Source: Blastococcus sp. CT_GayMR16
Lineage (GTDB): Bacteria > Actinomycetota > Actinomycetes > Mycobacteriales > Geodermatophilaceae
Direction of reading: 5' to 3'
Length of the DNA: 64,000 bases
Assembly (NCBI RefSeq): GCF_004570875.1
Contig: NZ_SPQK01000011.1
Span: 1-64,000, forward strand
The notes under the pieces were generated by a model that did no database searches, was not told where the DNA came from, and worked only from the letters and a program-made list of their open reading frames with translations. The position numbers and the translations under genes are program-made. Numbering within the stretch: position 1 is the stretch's first letter; each line of letters opens with the position of its first letter. Shown in pieces: positions 49,109 to 58,474 of the stretch.

Positions 49109-50770
49109 GTGAGCACCCAGAGCAGCACCGATGTCGTCGTCGTGGGGGCGGGGCTGGCCGGTCTGGTCGCCACCGCAGAGCTGGCCGACGCCGGCAAGCG
49201 GGTGATCCTGGTCGACCAGGAGCCCGCAGCCTCCCTCGGCGGCCAGGCCCACTGGTCCTTCGGTGGGCTGTTCCTCATCGACACCCCGGAGCAGCGGCGG
49301 CTGCGGGTGCACGACTCGATCGAGCTGGCCCGGCAGGACTGGCTCGGCAACGCGGGCTTCGACCGCACGGAGGACCACTGGCCGCGGCAGTGGGCCGAGG
49401 CCTACCTGCAGTTCGCTGCGGGGGAGAAGCGTTCCTGGCTCAAGGAGCAGGGCATCGGGTTCTTCCCGGTCGTCGGCTGGGCCGAGCGCGGCGGCTACGG
49501 CGCCACCGGCCCCGGCAACTCCGTGCCCCGCTTCCACATCGTGTGGGGCACCGGCCCCGCCATCGTCGAGCCGTTCGCGCGCCGGGTCCGCGCCGCGGTC
49601 GACGCCGGCCTGGTCGAGCTGCGCTTCCGGCACCGGGTGGCCGACCTCGTCGTCAGCGGGGGAGCGGTCACCGGCGTGCGCGGCGCCGTCCTCGAGCCGA
49701 GCGCCGTCGCCCGCGGCGAGGCCAGCTCGCGGACGGAGGTGGAGTCGTTCGAGATCAGCGCGCAGGCCGTCGTCGTCACCTCCGGGGGGATCGGCGGCAA
49801 CCACGACCTGGTCCGCAAGAACTGGCCCGCCCGGCTCGGCCCGGCGCCGCAGCGGATGCTCTCCGGGGTGCCGGCGTCCGTCGACGGACGCATGCTGCAG
49901 GCGACCGCCGCGGCCGGTGCCAGCGTGGTGAACGAGGACCGCATGTGGCACTACACCGAGGGCATCGCGAACCACTCGCCGGTGTGGGCGCAGCACGGCA
50001 TCCGGATCCTCCCCGGCCCGTCGTCCCTGTGGTTCGACGCGACCGGCAAGCGGCTGCCGGTGCCGCTGTTCCCCGGCTTCGACACGCTCGGCACGCTCGC
50101 CCACATCGGGACGACGGGCTACGAGCACACCTGGTTCATCGCCACGCAGAAGATCGTGGAGAAGGAGTTCGGGCTCTCCGGGTCGGAGCAGAACCCCGAC
50201 CTGACCGGCAAGGACATGAAGCTCCTGCTCAACCGGGCTCGGGCAGGCGTCGCGGCGCCGGTGCAGGCCTTCCTGGACCGGGGTGAGGACTTCGTCGTCG
50301 CGTCGACGCTCCCCGAGCTGGTCGCCGGGATGAACCGGATCACCGGGGGGACGCCGGAGCTGGACCTCGCGCAGATCGAGCGGGAGATCGTCGCCCGCGA
50401 CCGGGAGATCGCCCACCCGTTCGGCAAGGACATGCAGATCGCCGCGATCCGCGGTGCGCGCAACTACCTCGGCGACAAGCTGATCCGCGTGGCGCCGCCG
50501 CACCGCATCCTGGACCCCGAGGCGGGCCCGCTGATCGCGGTGCGGCTGAACCTGCTCACCCGCAAGTCGCTGGGCGGACTGGAGACCGACCTGTCCGGCC
50601 GGGTGCTCCGCCCGGGTGGCGACGTCTTCCCCGGGCTGTACGCAGCCGGCGAGGTCGCCGGCTTCGGGGGCGGCGGCATGCACGGCTACCGGGCGCTGGA
50701 GGGCACCTTCCTCGGCGGCTGCCTGTTCTCCGGGCGAACGGCGGGCCGCGCGGTGGCGGCGGCGCTGTGA
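49109..50770 (+). CDS. FAD-binding dehydrogenase, COG3573 / ketosteroid-dehydrogenase-like
   Basis: The 553-residue flavoprotein has VVVVGAGLAGLVATAELADAG at its start (FAD site), VDQEPAASLGGQAHWSFGG, and a C-terminal YAAGEVAGFGGGGMHG block that closes the FAD site. It belongs to the fumarate-reductase/3-ketosteroid-delta1-dehydrogenase-like group, in the subgroup of 'predicted oxidoreductases' without an assigned substrate. The GTG at 49109 gives a normal N-terminus; a further upstream GTG would overlap the preceding gene by 20 bases. Confidence 0.85.
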   Translation: MSTQSSTDVVVVGAGLAGLVATAELADAGKRVILVDQEPAASLGGQAHWSFGGLFLIDTPEQRRLRVHDSIELARQDWLGNAGFDRTEDHWPRQWAEAYLQFAAGEKRSWLKEQGIGFFPVVGWAERGGYGATGPGNSVPRFHIVWGTGPAIVEPFARRVRAAVDAGLVELRFRHRVADLVVSGGAVTGVRGAVLEPSAVARGEASSRTEVESFEISAQAVVVTSGGIGGNHDLVRKNWPARLGPAPQRMLSGVPASVDGRMLQATAAAGASVVNEDRMWHYTEGIANHSPVWAQHGIRILPGPSSLWFDATGKRLPVPLFPGFDTLGTLAHIGTTGYEHTWFIATQKIVEKEFGLSGSEQNPDLTGKDMKLLLNRARAGVAAPVQAFLDRGEDFVVASTLPELVAGMNRITGGTPELDLAQIEREIVARDREIAHPFGKDMQIAAIRGARNYLGDKLIRVAPPHRILDPEAGPLIAVRLNLLTRKSLGGLETDLSGRVLRPGGDVFPGLYAAGEVAGFGGGGMHGYRALEGTFLGGCLFSGRTAGRAVAAAL

Positions 50771-50783
50771 GCGGACAGGAGCG

Positions 50784-50891
50784 TGAGCATCGCAGCGAGG
50801 CGGCCGCCGACAGGGAGGGAGCATCGCAGCGAGGAACGAGCGAGGAGCGGACCGACCGCGGAGGCGGCCAGGGGCTGGGAGCGAGGAGCGG
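50784..50891 (+). repeat. Cluster of GAGCG-type direct repeats
   Basis: GAGCATCGCAGCGAGG occurs exactly at 50784-50799 and 50818-50833. GAGCGAGGAGCGGA occurs exactly at 50837-50850 and 50878-50891. The whole 151-base gap (50771-50921) is made of these purine-rich units, and no gene is seen. The sequence style is like that before dnaE. Confidence 0.7.
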
Positions 50892-50921
50892 AGCCCTCCG
50901 CGGCAGCGAACGGGTGATCCT

Positions 50922-51599
50922 GTGACCTACGGGCCCGGGTACCCCGGCGCGAGCCCCTGGGCCGACCCGGCGACGCAGACCCAGCCGGGAAGTCCCTATC
51001 TCGGTCCGCCGCCGACCGCGCCGCAGCCGTACGGGCCCCCGCCGCAGTACGGCTATCCCGCGCCCTACGGCCATCCGGGGTACGGCTATCCGGGACCGTG
51101 GGGGCCGGTGCCGCCGCGGCGACCGCAGAAGCCCGGGCAGGTCATCACCAGCGCCGTGCTGGCGTTCGTGCAGGCCGGCGTGGTGCTCATCGCCTCGCTG
51201 TACCTGTGGTTCTTCGCCTCGGTGATCGATGTCGTGGCGCAGGACAACCCGGCCGTCTACGGCTCCTCCCGGGTCGACGCGCTCGCGAGCGAGGTCACGG
51301 TGCTGGCCGTCGTCCAGCTGGCGACCGTCGTCCTGCTCATCCTGGCCGGCGTCCGTGCGCTCAGCGCCCGCACCCGGACGGCCTGGCTGCTGACGGTCGG
51401 GGCGCACGCGGTGCAGATCGTGCTCGCCCTGTACTGGGCCGTTCGGCTCGTCACGCTGATGAACGAGGCCCCCGGCGCCGACACCACCGGTGCGCTGGCC
51501 GCGGTCACGATCTTCTTCGCCGCCTCGCCCGTCGTCGGCCTGGGGATGGTGCTGGGCGGGGCAGGCCGGCGCTGGTTCGAGAGCCCGCAGCAGCCCTGA
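50922..51599 (+). CDS. Membrane protein with Pro/Gly/Tyr-rich N-terminus
   Basis: The 225-residue protein has a repetitive Pro/Gly/Tyr-rich N-terminal half (1-75, with units such as [17 protein letters not shown]) of likely disordered nature, then four hydrophobic segments (about 80-105, 125-147, 153-178 and 190-212). The pattern is common to actinobacterial membrane proteins with cytosolic Pro-rich tails, and the function is unknown. A GTG start follows the repeat cluster. Confidence 0.75.
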   Translation: MTYGPGYPGASPWADPATQTQPGSPYLGPPPTAPQPYGPPPQYGYPAPYGHPGYGYPGPWGPVPPRRPQKPGQVITSAVLAFVQAGVVLIASLYLWFFASVIDVVAQDNPAVYGSSRVDALASEVTVLAVVQLATVVLLILAGVRALSARTRTAWLLTVGAHAVQIVLALYWAVRLVTLMNEAPGADTTGALAAVTIFFAASPVVGLGMVLGGAGRRWFESPQQP

Positions 51600-51624
51600 G
51601 CCGGCGTGCGGGAGACTGGGCCGC

Positions 51625-51990
51625 ATGTCCGCGGTCCCGTCCCTCGACCCCGCCGTCTCCGACCTGCTGCGCCGCGACCCCGCCGGTCTGGTGGCCGCCG
51701 TCGTCCAGCAGCACGACACCGGCGAGGTGCTGATGCTCGCCTGGATGGACGACGAAGCGCTGCACCGCACGCTGACCACCGGCCGGGCCACCTACTGGTC
51801 GCGCAGCCGCGGCGAGTACTGGGTGAAGGGGGAGACCTCGGGCAACCGGCAGTGGGTGCGCGAGGTACGGGTCGACTGCGACGGCGACGCGCTGCTGGTG
51901 CTCGTCGAGCAGGAGGGCGCGGCCTGCCACACCGGCGAGCGCAGCTGCTTCCACCGGTCGCTGCCCGCCGTCGAGGGGGTGCCGGCATGA
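51625..51990 (+). CDS. hisI: Phosphoribosyl-AMP cyclohydrolase
   Basis: HisI opens the adenine ring of PR-AMP. This is the monofunctional 121-residue form without the HisE domain. It shows [35 protein letters not shown], and the zinc/magnesium motifs [14 protein letters not shown] and [12 protein letters not shown]. The stop overlaps the trpE ATG (ATGA), joining the histidine and tryptophan genes. GAGACT lies seven bases before the ATG. Confidence 0.95.
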   Translation: MSAVPSLDPAVSDLLRRDPAGLVAAVVQQHDTGEVLMLAWMDDEALHRTLTTGRATYWSRSRGEYWVKGETSGNRQWVREVRVDCDGDALLVLVEQEGAACHTGERSCFHRSLPAVEGVPA

Positions 51991-53483
51991 GGTTCGGCGT
52001 CACGACCCCGAGCCGCGAGGAGTTCGCGGCGACGGACCAGCCCGTCGTGCCGGTGACCCGTCGTCTGCTCGCCGACAGCGAGACCGCCGTCGGCATCTAC
52101 CGGAAGCTGGCGGGCAACCGTCCGGGCACCGTCCTGCTGGAGTCCGCCGAGCAGGGCAAGCGCTGGGCGCGCTACAGCTTCGTGGGCGTGCGCAGCGCGG
52201 GTGTCCTCACCGAGCGCGACGGCCGCACGGAGTGGCTGGGCGAGTCGGTCCCGGGGCTCACCGACGACCTGCCGGCCGACCCGCTGGACGCCGTCCGGAC
52301 GATGGCCCGCCGGCTGCGCTCGCCCCGGGTGCCGGGTCTGCCGCCGCTGACCGGCGGACTGGTCGGGTACCTGGGGTACGACGTCGTCCGGCGGCTCGAG
52401 CGGCTGCCGGAGACCAGCATCGACGACCTCGGCATGCCCGAGCTCGCGATGATGCTGGTGACCGACCTGGCGGTGCTCGACCACACCGACGGCACGGTGC
52501 TGCTGATCGCGAACGCGCTGCGCGGGGGTGGCGGGTACGACGACGCCGTCACGCGCCTGGACGCGATGGCCGCCGACCTCACCAAGGCCGTTCCGCCGGG
52601 GGTCGCGGTACTGGAGCCGGCGGACGCCCCACCGGTGCAGAGCAACCTGCAGCCCGGCGTCTACGCCGAGGGCGTCGAGCGGATCCGCGAGCACATCCGG
52701 GCCGGCGACGCGTTCCAGGTGGTCCTGGCCCAGCGGTTCGAGCTGCCGACCGACGTCGAGGCGCTCGACCTCTACCGGGTGCTGCGGGCGACCAACCCGT
52801 CGCCGTACATGTACCTGCTGCGTTTCGCCGGCCGGGAGAGCCCGTTCGACGTCGTCGGGTCCTCACCGGAGGCGCTGGTCACCGTCACCGGCACCTCCGC
52901 GGTCGTGCACCCGCCGGCCGGCACCCGGCCGCGGGGGGCGACGCCGGAGGAGGACGTGCGGCTGGCCGAAGGTCTGCTCGCCGACCCGAAGGAGCGCGCC
53001 GAGCACGTGATGCTGGTCGACCTGGCCCGCAACGACCTCGGCCGCGTCTGCGTGCCCGGGACGGTGGAGGTACCCGACTTCATGCGGGTCGAGCACTACA
53101 GCCACGTCATGCACCTGGTGTCCACGGTGGCCGGGGAGGTCGCGGCCGAGCACGACGCCCTCGACGTCTTCGACGCCACCTTTCCGGCGGGCACGGTGTC
53201 GGGCGCGCCCAAGCCCCGGGCCATGGAGATCATCGAGTCGCTGGAGCCGACCCGGCGGGCGCTCTACGCGGGCACCGTGGGCTATGTGGATGCCAGCGGC
53301 GACATGGACATGGCGATCGCCATCCGCACGGCCGTGCTGCACCAGGGGCGGGCGTACGTGCAGGCCGGTGCCGGGATCGTGGCCGACAGCGACCCCGCCA
53401 CCGAGGAGGCCGAGACCCGGCACAAGGCGCGGGCGGTGCTGTCGGCGATCGCGACGGCGGAGGGGCTGCGGGAGCTCAGGTGA
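51987..53483 (+). CDS. trpE: Anthranilate synthase component I
   Basis: TrpE makes anthranilate from chorismate with ammonia from TrpG. The 498-residue protein has [18 protein letters not shown] near the N-terminus (the tryptophan-binding region), [43 protein letters not shown], and [20 protein letters not shown]. The ATG overlaps the hisI stop. No leader peptide with Trp codons is seen upstream. trpG is not in the window. Confidence 0.96.
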   Translation: MRFGVTTPSREEFAATDQPVVPVTRRLLADSETAVGIYRKLAGNRPGTVLLESAEQGKRWARYSFVGVRSAGVLTERDGRTEWLGESVPGLTDDLPADPLDAVRTMARRLRSPRVPGLPPLTGGLVGYLGYDVVRRLERLPETSIDDLGMPELAMMLVTDLAVLDHTDGTVLLIANALRGGGGYDDAVTRLDAMAADLTKAVPPGVAVLEPADAPPVQSNLQPGVYAEGVERIREHIRAGDAFQVVLAQRFELPTDVEALDLYRVLRATNPSPYMYLLRFAGRESPFDVVGSSPEALVTVTGTSAVVHPPAGTRPRGATPEEDVRLAEGLLADPKERAEHVMLVDLARNDLGRVCVPGTVEVPDFMRVEHYSHVMHLVSTVAGEVAAEHDALDVFDATFPAGTVSGAPKPRAMEIIESLEPTRRALYAGTVGYVDASGDMDMAIAIRTAVLHQGRAYVQAGAGIVADSDPATEEAETRHKARAVLSAIATAEGLRELR

Positions 53484-54091
53484 ACGGACGCCGGGAGCTC
53501 ACCGCTGCCGTCGTGGGCTCCGTCCTGGCGGGTGCGCTGGCCCTGTCGGCCGGCGGTCAGGCCTGGGCCACGGTCACCGCGCAGCGCGAGGCGCCGCTGC
53601 CGCCGGTCACGGGCCTGCTCACCGGCGCCGACGCCGCGCCCCTCGTGCCGGCCGCGGGGCTGGTGCTGCTCGCCGCCGCGGTCGCCCTGCTCGCCGTCCG
53701 CGGCCCCGGCCGGGCGGTGGTCGGGCTGCTCATGGCGGTCGCCGGCGGCGTACTGGCGTGGTCCGGGGTGCGCGCACTCACCGGAGGCCTGGACGACGTC
53801 GCCGCGCAGGAGTTCCCCGGGCGCACCGCCGTCACCGCCGAGATCTCGGCCGCGTGGCCGATCCTCGCCGTGCTCGCCGGGGTGCTCGGGATCGCCGCCG
53901 GGCTGTTCGCCGTCCTCCGGGGACGCACGTGGCCGGCCATGGGACGCCGCTACGAGCGTCCCGGGACCGAGCGCGTCCAGGCGGCAGCCCCCCGCCCCGA
54001 GACCGACGACGACCGTGCCCAGGCCGCCTGGAAGGCGCTGGACCGCGGCGAGGACCCGACCGACCCGGCGCCGGCGGCCGACCGGCCGTAG
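53480..54091 (+). CDS. Trp-operon-associated membrane protein (TIGR02234 family)
   Basis: The 203-residue protein begins RRELTAAVVGSVLAGALAL and has four hydrophobic segments (about 9-27, 50-70, 76-96 and 120-142) with a polar tail. A membrane protein of this family stands between trpE and trpC in many actinobacteria. The function is unknown. The GTG overlaps the trpE stop (GTGA), so translation is coupled. Confidence 0.85.
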   Translation: MNGRRELTAAVVGSVLAGALALSAGGQAWATVTAQREAPLPPVTGLLTGADAAPLVPAAGLVLLAAAVALLAVRGPGRAVVGLLMAVAGGVLAWSGVRALTGGLDDVAAQEFPGRTAVTAEISAAWPILAVLAGVLGIAAGLFAVLRGRTWPAMGRRYERPGTERVQAAAPRPETDDDRAQAAWKALDRGEDPTDPAPAADRP

Positions 54092-54149
54092 CGGAACCCG
54101 TCGGAGTCGCTGTTCCCGCCCCCCGGACGGAGGGGCCGTGCACCGCATC

Positions 54150-54155
54150 TAGAGT
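54150..54155 (+). promoter_or_regulatory. -10-like hexamer before trpC
   Basis: TAGAGT lies 34 bases before a mini-ORF that overlaps the trpC start. It could give trpC-trpB-trpA a promoter apart from hisI-trpE. Confidence 0.35.
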
Positions 54156-54188
54156 GGGTCAACCCATCCGGCTGGCGAGGGGACGGAC

Positions 54189-54227
54189 GTGCGACAGGCA
54201 ATGGAGCTCGTGGGCGAGCACTCATGA
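54189..54227 (+). other. 12-codon mini-ORF overlapping the trpC start
   Basis: GTG at 54189 opens a frame coding [12 protein letters not shown], with GAGGGG six bases upstream. Its TGA overlaps the trpC ATG (ATGA). The trpC start itself has only a weak ribosome site, so coupling through this peptide is plausible. It has no Trp codons and is no classical attenuator. Confidence 0.4.
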
Positions 54228-55033
54228 ACGTGCTCGACGAGATCGTGGCCGGAGTCCGCGAGGACCTCGCCGTCCGTGAGGCGCGCACCCCGTTGGCCGA
54301 GGTGAAGGCCCAGGCGCTCGACGCCCGCCCCGCCCTCGACGCCCTGGCCGCCCTGCGCGCGCCCGGTGTCGGCGTCATCGCCGAGGTGAAGCGCCGCAGC
54401 CCCTCCAAGGGCGATCTCGCCGCCATCCCCGACCCGGCCGAGCTGGCCGCGCAGTACGCCGCCGGGGGCGCCCGGGTCATCAGCGTGCTCACCGAGCGGC
54501 GCCGCTTCGGCGGGTCGCAGGCCGACCTCGACGCCGTCCGCGCCGTCGTCGACGTGCCGGTCCTGTGCAAGGACTTCGTGGTCAGCAGCTACCAGGTGCA
54601 CGAGGCGCGGGCCCACGGCGCCGACGTCGTCCTGCTGATCGTGGCGGCGCTGGAGCAGAACGCGCTCGTGGGCCTGCTCGAGCGGGTCGAGTCCCTCGGC
54701 ATGACCGCGCTGGTTGAGGTGCACACCGAGGGCGAGGCCGACCGGGCCATGGACGCCGGCGCGTCGGTGATCGGGGTCAACGCTCGCGACCTGACCACGC
54801 TGGAGGTCGACCGGTCGACCTTCGAGAAGATCGCCCCCGGGTTGCCCTCGGGCGTGGTCAAGGTGGCCGAGTCCGGGGTGCGCGGCCCGCACGACCTGAT
54901 CAGCTACGCAGCGGCCGGCGCCGATGCGGTGCTCGTCGGCGAAGGGCTCGTCACCGCCGGAGACGCCCGCCAGGCAGTAGCCGATCTGGTCACCGCCGGC
55001 TCGCATCCTGCGACGCCCCGAACCACTCGCTGA
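54224..55033 (+). CDS. trpC: Indole-3-glycerol phosphate synthase
   Basis: TrpC closes the indole ring from CdRP. The 269-residue barrel shows [15 protein letters not shown] (catalytic lysine), [54 protein letters not shown] (in part), GVNARDL and AESGVRGP. It is monofunctional, without a TrpF domain, so isomerase activity must come from elsewhere (PriA). The ATG overlaps a mini-ORF stop. trpB follows after 43 bases. Confidence 0.96.
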   Translation: MNVLDEIVAGVREDLAVREARTPLAEVKAQALDARPALDALAALRAPGVGVIAEVKRRSPSKGDLAAIPDPAELAAQYAAGGARVISVLTERRRFGGSQADLDAVRAVVDVPVLCKDFVVSSYQVHEARAHGADVVLLIVAALEQNALVGLLERVESLGMTALVEVHTEGEADRAMDAGASVIGVNARDLTTLEVDRSTFEKIAPGLPSGVVKVAESGVRGPHDLISYAAAGADAVLVGEGLVTAGDARQAVADLVTAGSHPATPRTTR

Positions 55034-55076
55034 CCCCCTGCGCCGCGGGAAGACCGTGGCGCGGGACACTGGGCGC

Positions 55077-56426
55077 ATGACGACGACCAGCCCACCGCAG
55101 CCCGGGGAACGTCTCCTGCCGGCGCGGCCGGGTTGGCCCGACGCGACGGGGCACTTCGGGATCTTCGGCGGGCGGTTCGTGCCCGAGGCGCTGATCGCCG
55201 CCCTCGACGAGCTGACCGAGGCCTACGAGGCCATGCGGGTCGACCCGGTGTTCCTCGCCGAGTTCGACCGGCTGCAGCGCGAGTACACCGGCCGGCCGAG
55301 CCCGATCACCGAGATCGAGCGGTTCGCCGAGCACGCCGGGAGAGCCCGGATCCTGCTCAAGCGCGAGGACCTCAACCACACCGGCTCCCACAAGATCAAC
55401 AACGTGCTGGGCCAGGCGCTGCTGACCAAGCGGATCGGCAAGAGCCGGGTCATCGCCGAGACCGGAGCGGGGCAGCACGGTGTCGCGACGGCGACGGCGG
55501 CCGCGCTCATGGGGCTGTCCTGCACCGTCTACATGGGCGAGGAGGACACCCGCCGACAGGCGCTCAACGTCGCCCGGATGCGGCTCCTCGGCGCCGAGGT
55601 CATCCCGGTCACGACCGGCTCGCGCACCCTCAAGGACGCGATCAACGAGGCGTTCCGGGACTGGGTGACCAACGTCGAGACGACGAACTACGTGTTCGGC
55701 ACCGTGGCGGGCCCGCACCCCTTCCCGGCGATGGTCCGCGATTTCCAGCGGGTGATCGGCGACGAGGCGCGCGAGCAGGTGCTCGAGCGGGAGGGCCGGC
55801 TGCCCGACGCCGTCCTGGCCTGTGTCGGCGGCGGGTCGAACGCGATCGGCATCTTCACGGCGTTCGTGCCGGATGACGGCGTGCGGCTGATCGGCCTCGA
55901 GGCCGGCGGGGACGGCGTCGACACCGGGCGGCACGCGGCGACCATCACCGGTGGGACGCCGGGCGTGCTGCACGGCGCCCGCTCGTACCTGCTGCAGGAC
56001 GACAACGGCCAGACGATCGAGTCGCACTCGATCAGCGCCGGGCTGGACTATCCCGGCGTCGGACCGGAGCACTCCTACCTGCACGACATCGGCCGGGCCG
56101 AGTACCGGGCGGTGACCGACGCCGAGGCGATGGAGGCCTTCGCCCTGCTCTGCCGGACCGAGGGGATCATCCCGGCGATCGAGTCGGCGCACGCCCTGGC
56201 CGGAGCGATGGTCGTGGGCAAGGAGCTCGGCCCCGACGCGCTCCTGCTGGTCAACCTGTCCGGGCGCGGTGACAAGGACGTCGAGACCGCGTCCACGTGG
56301 TTCGGCCTCGGCGACCGCGAGGAGGTCGACCCCGGGCCGGGGCTCGACACCGACCAGCAGCCCACGGAGGGTGCGATCAGCAACGACGAGGCCGTAGCGG
56401 GATCCGACGCAGGGGACGAAGCATGA
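55077..56426 (+). CDS. trpB: Tryptophan synthase beta chain
   Basis: TrpB joins indole and serine with PLP. The 449-residue protein shows [15 protein letters not shown], the PLP lysine K106 in [29 protein letters not shown] and SGRGDKD. It continues with an unusual acidic tail of about 50 residues ([20 protein letters not shown] and on). GACACT lies six bases before the ATG, so leaderless transcription is possible; a GTG 21 bases upstream is less likely. The stop overlaps trpA (ATGA). Confidence 0.96.
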   Translation: MTTTSPPQPGERLLPARPGWPDATGHFGIFGGRFVPEALIAALDELTEAYEAMRVDPVFLAEFDRLQREYTGRPSPITEIERFAEHAGRARILLKREDLNHTGSHKINNVLGQALLTKRIGKSRVIAETGAGQHGVATATAAALMGLSCTVYMGEEDTRRQALNVARMRLLGAEVIPVTTGSRTLKDAINEAFRDWVTNVETTNYVFGTVAGPHPFPAMVRDFQRVIGDEAREQVLEREGRLPDAVLACVGGGSNAIGIFTAFVPDDGVRLIGLEAGGDGVDTGRHAATITGGTPGVLHGARSYLLQDDNGQTIESHSISAGLDYPGVGPEHSYLHDIGRAEYRAVTDAEAMEAFALLCRTEGIIPAIESAHALAGAMVVGKELGPDALLLVNLSGRGDKDVETASTWFGLGDREEVDPGPGLDTDQQPTEGAISNDEAVAGSDAGDEA

Positions 56427-57208
56427 GCCGGCTCGCCGAGCGCATCGGCACGGCGAAGGCCGAGGGCCGCGCCGCGCTGATCGCGTACCTCCCGGTCGGT
56501 TATCCCGATGTCGACGTCTCGATCGCAGCGATCACTGCCGCTGTCGAGGGCGGTGCCGACGTCGTCGAGATCGGCGTCCCGTACAGCGACCCGGGCATGG
56601 ACGGGCCGGTGATCCAGCAGGCCGTCGACGTCGCCGTCCGCGCCGGAGTCGGCATGCGCGACGTGCTGCGGGCGGTCGAGGCGGTGGCCGCCGCCGGGGC
56701 AGTCCCGGTGGTGATGAGCTACTGGAACCCGATCGAGCGCTACGGAGCCGAACGGTTCTCCACCGACCTGGCCGCGGCCGGGGGAGCGGGCGCCATCACG
56801 CCCGACCTGATCCCCGACGAGGCCGCCGACTGGCTGGCCGCCTCCGAGAAGCACGACCTCGACCGCGTCTTCCTCGTGGCGCCGTCCTCCACCGACGCAC
56901 GGCTGGCCTCGACGACGGCCGCCTGCCGCGGCTTCGTCTACGCCGCCTCGACCATGGGCGTCACCGGCACCCGCGCCACGGTCGGCGACGCGGCCGAGAA
57001 GCTCGTCGCCCGCACCCGCCAGGCCGCTCCCGACCTCGCCGTCTGCGTGGGCCTGGGGGTCTCCAACGGCAGCCAGGCCGCCGAGGTCGCCGCGTTCGCC
57101 GACGGCGTCATCGTCGGGTCCGCGTACGTGCGGGAGATGCTGGAGGGCCGGGGCGCCGACGGTGTCCGCGCGTTGTCGGAAGACCTGGCGAAGGGCGTGC
57201 GCTCATGA
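56423..57208 (+). CDS. trpA: Tryptophan synthase alpha chain
   Basis: TrpA cleaves indole-3-glycerol phosphate and passes indole to TrpB. The 261-residue barrel begins with [12 protein letters not shown] and has the catalytic glutamate in [11 protein letters not shown], the aspartate in [18 protein letters not shown] and [12 protein letters not shown]. The start overlaps the trpB stop. The stop overlaps the lgt ATG (ATGA), so lgt is read with the trp genes. Confidence 0.96.
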   Translation: MSRLAERIGTAKAEGRAALIAYLPVGYPDVDVSIAAITAAVEGGADVVEIGVPYSDPGMDGPVIQQAVDVAVRAGVGMRDVLRAVEAVAAAGAVPVVMSYWNPIERYGAERFSTDLAAAGGAGAITPDLIPDEAADWLAASEKHDLDRVFLVAPSSTDARLASTTAACRGFVYAASTMGVTGTRATVGDAAEKLVARTRQAAPDLAVCVGLGVSNGSQAAEVAAFADGVIVGSAYVREMLEGRGADGVRALSEDLAKGVRS

Positions 57209-58119
57209 TCCTCGCGTCCATCCCCAGTCCCACGCAGGGCGTCTGGGAGCTCGGCCCGCTGCCGATCCGGGCCTACGCGCTGTGCATCGTGGCCGGGATC
57301 ATCGCCGCCATCCTGATCACCGAGAAGCGCTGGGTGGCCCGGGGTGGCGCGCCGGGCGACGTCCTCGACATCGCCGTGTGGGCCGTGCCGTTCGGCATCA
57401 TCGGCGGCCGGATCTACCACGTGATCTCCAGCCCCCGCGCGTACTTCGGTGAGGGCGGGGACCCGATGCGGGCCTTCGCGATCTGGGAGGGGGGCCTCGG
57501 CATCTGGGGCGCCATCGCCTTCGGCGGCGTCGGTGCCTGGATCGCCTGCCGCCGGCGGGGCATCCCGCTGCCGGCCTACGCCGACGCCCTCGCTCCCGGC
57601 CTCCTGGTCGCGCAGGCCATCGGGCGGCTGGGCAACTGGTTCAACAACGAGCTCTACGGCGGGCCCACCGACCTGCCGTGGGGCCTGAAGATCTACGAGT
57701 GGGACGGCGGGCGCGCGGTGCTCGACGCCTCGGGCCAGCCGGTGCTGCTCGGCACGTTCCACCCGACGTTCCTGTACGAGCTGCTGTGGAACCTCGCCGC
57801 TGCCGCGCTGGTCGTCTGGGCCGACCGACGCTTCCAGCTCAGTCACGGCCGGGCCTTCGCCCTCTACGTCGCCAGCTACTGCGTCGGGCGGCTCTGGATC
57901 GAACTGCTGCGTACCGATCCCGCCGAGGAGTTCTTCGGGGTGCGGCTCAACGTCTTCACCTCGGTCATCGTGGGCGTGCTGGCCGTCGCCTACCTGTTCT
58001 GGCAGCGCGGTCGGCCACGCGAGGTGATCGACCGGGGGCCGAAGGAGGATCAACCGAAGCCCGTCGCCGCCGACCAGGGCGTTCGTGAGGATGATCACCC
58101 GGCCACCGACCCCGGCTGA
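57205..58119 (+). CDS. lgt: Phosphatidylglycerol--prolipoprotein diacylglyceryl transferase
   Basis: Lgt adds diacylglycerol to the lipobox cysteine of prolipoproteins, the step before LspA. The 304-residue membrane protein has about seven helices, with GGRIYHVIS near the second, the signature GRLGNWFNNELYGGPTDLPWG, and HPTFLYELLWN. It follows trpA with a 4-base overlap, as usual in actinobacteria. The C-terminal tail (about 270-304) is polar. One substrate in this window would be the LpqY-like lipoprotein. Confidence 0.95.
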   Translation: MILASIPSPTQGVWELGPLPIRAYALCIVAGIIAAILITEKRWVARGGAPGDVLDIAVWAVPFGIIGGRIYHVISSPRAYFGEGGDPMRAFAIWEGGLGIWGAIAFGGVGAWIACRRRGIPLPAYADALAPGLLVAQAIGRLGNWFNNELYGGPTDLPWGLKIYEWDGGRAVLDASGQPVLLGTFHPTFLYELLWNLAAAALVVWADRRFQLSHGRAFALYVASYCVGRLWIELLRTDPAEEFFGVRLNVFTSVIVGVLAVAYLFWQRGRPREVIDRGPKEDQPKPVAADQGVREDDHPATDPG

Positions 58120-58474
58120 CGCGTTCCCGCAGGCCCGGTCCGGCCAGTAACCGAGGTGATCCTGCCGACGCGCCGGAACGGACGTTTATCGGCATGGGGC
58201 CTGTGTTATCGCTGTGTACCCTTCGCACCAGACCCGCCGGCGATCCTGGCCGGGTCGTCACCGTCGGAACCGGGCCAGTGTCGCCCCGCGGACGACAGCC
58301 CAGCGGTCACCACCCGGTGGGCTCGAACCTGTGCCGGGCAGGACGTACGTTCCCCTCGGCAGCCAGGCTCTCCGCAGTGCTGCCTCGATCGCCACCTTTT
58401 CACCGGCCTGGGCCCTCAGCCCCCGTCCGGGACCCCCTCCAGGGCTCCGGACGGCTGCCGACGACGGGAGTGAC
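58120..58474 (+). other. gltB upstream region with hairpin
   Basis: This 355-base gap has no credible gene. An AT-richer section near 58181-58225 (GTTTATC, GTGTTATC and TACCCT at 58217-58222) is the likely promoter, which would leave a leader of about 250 bases. CCGTCCGG (58423-58430) and CCGGACGG (58447-58454) form a perfect 8-base stem ending 11 bases before the ribosome site GGGAG. I recognise no known riboswitch. Confidence 0.5.

Noticed and set aside
58214-58474. Upstream extension of GltB by 87 residues
   Set aside because: The extension is Arg/Pro-rich without similarity to amidotransferase propeptides, while the ATG at 58475 has a ribosome site and gives the normal N-terminus.
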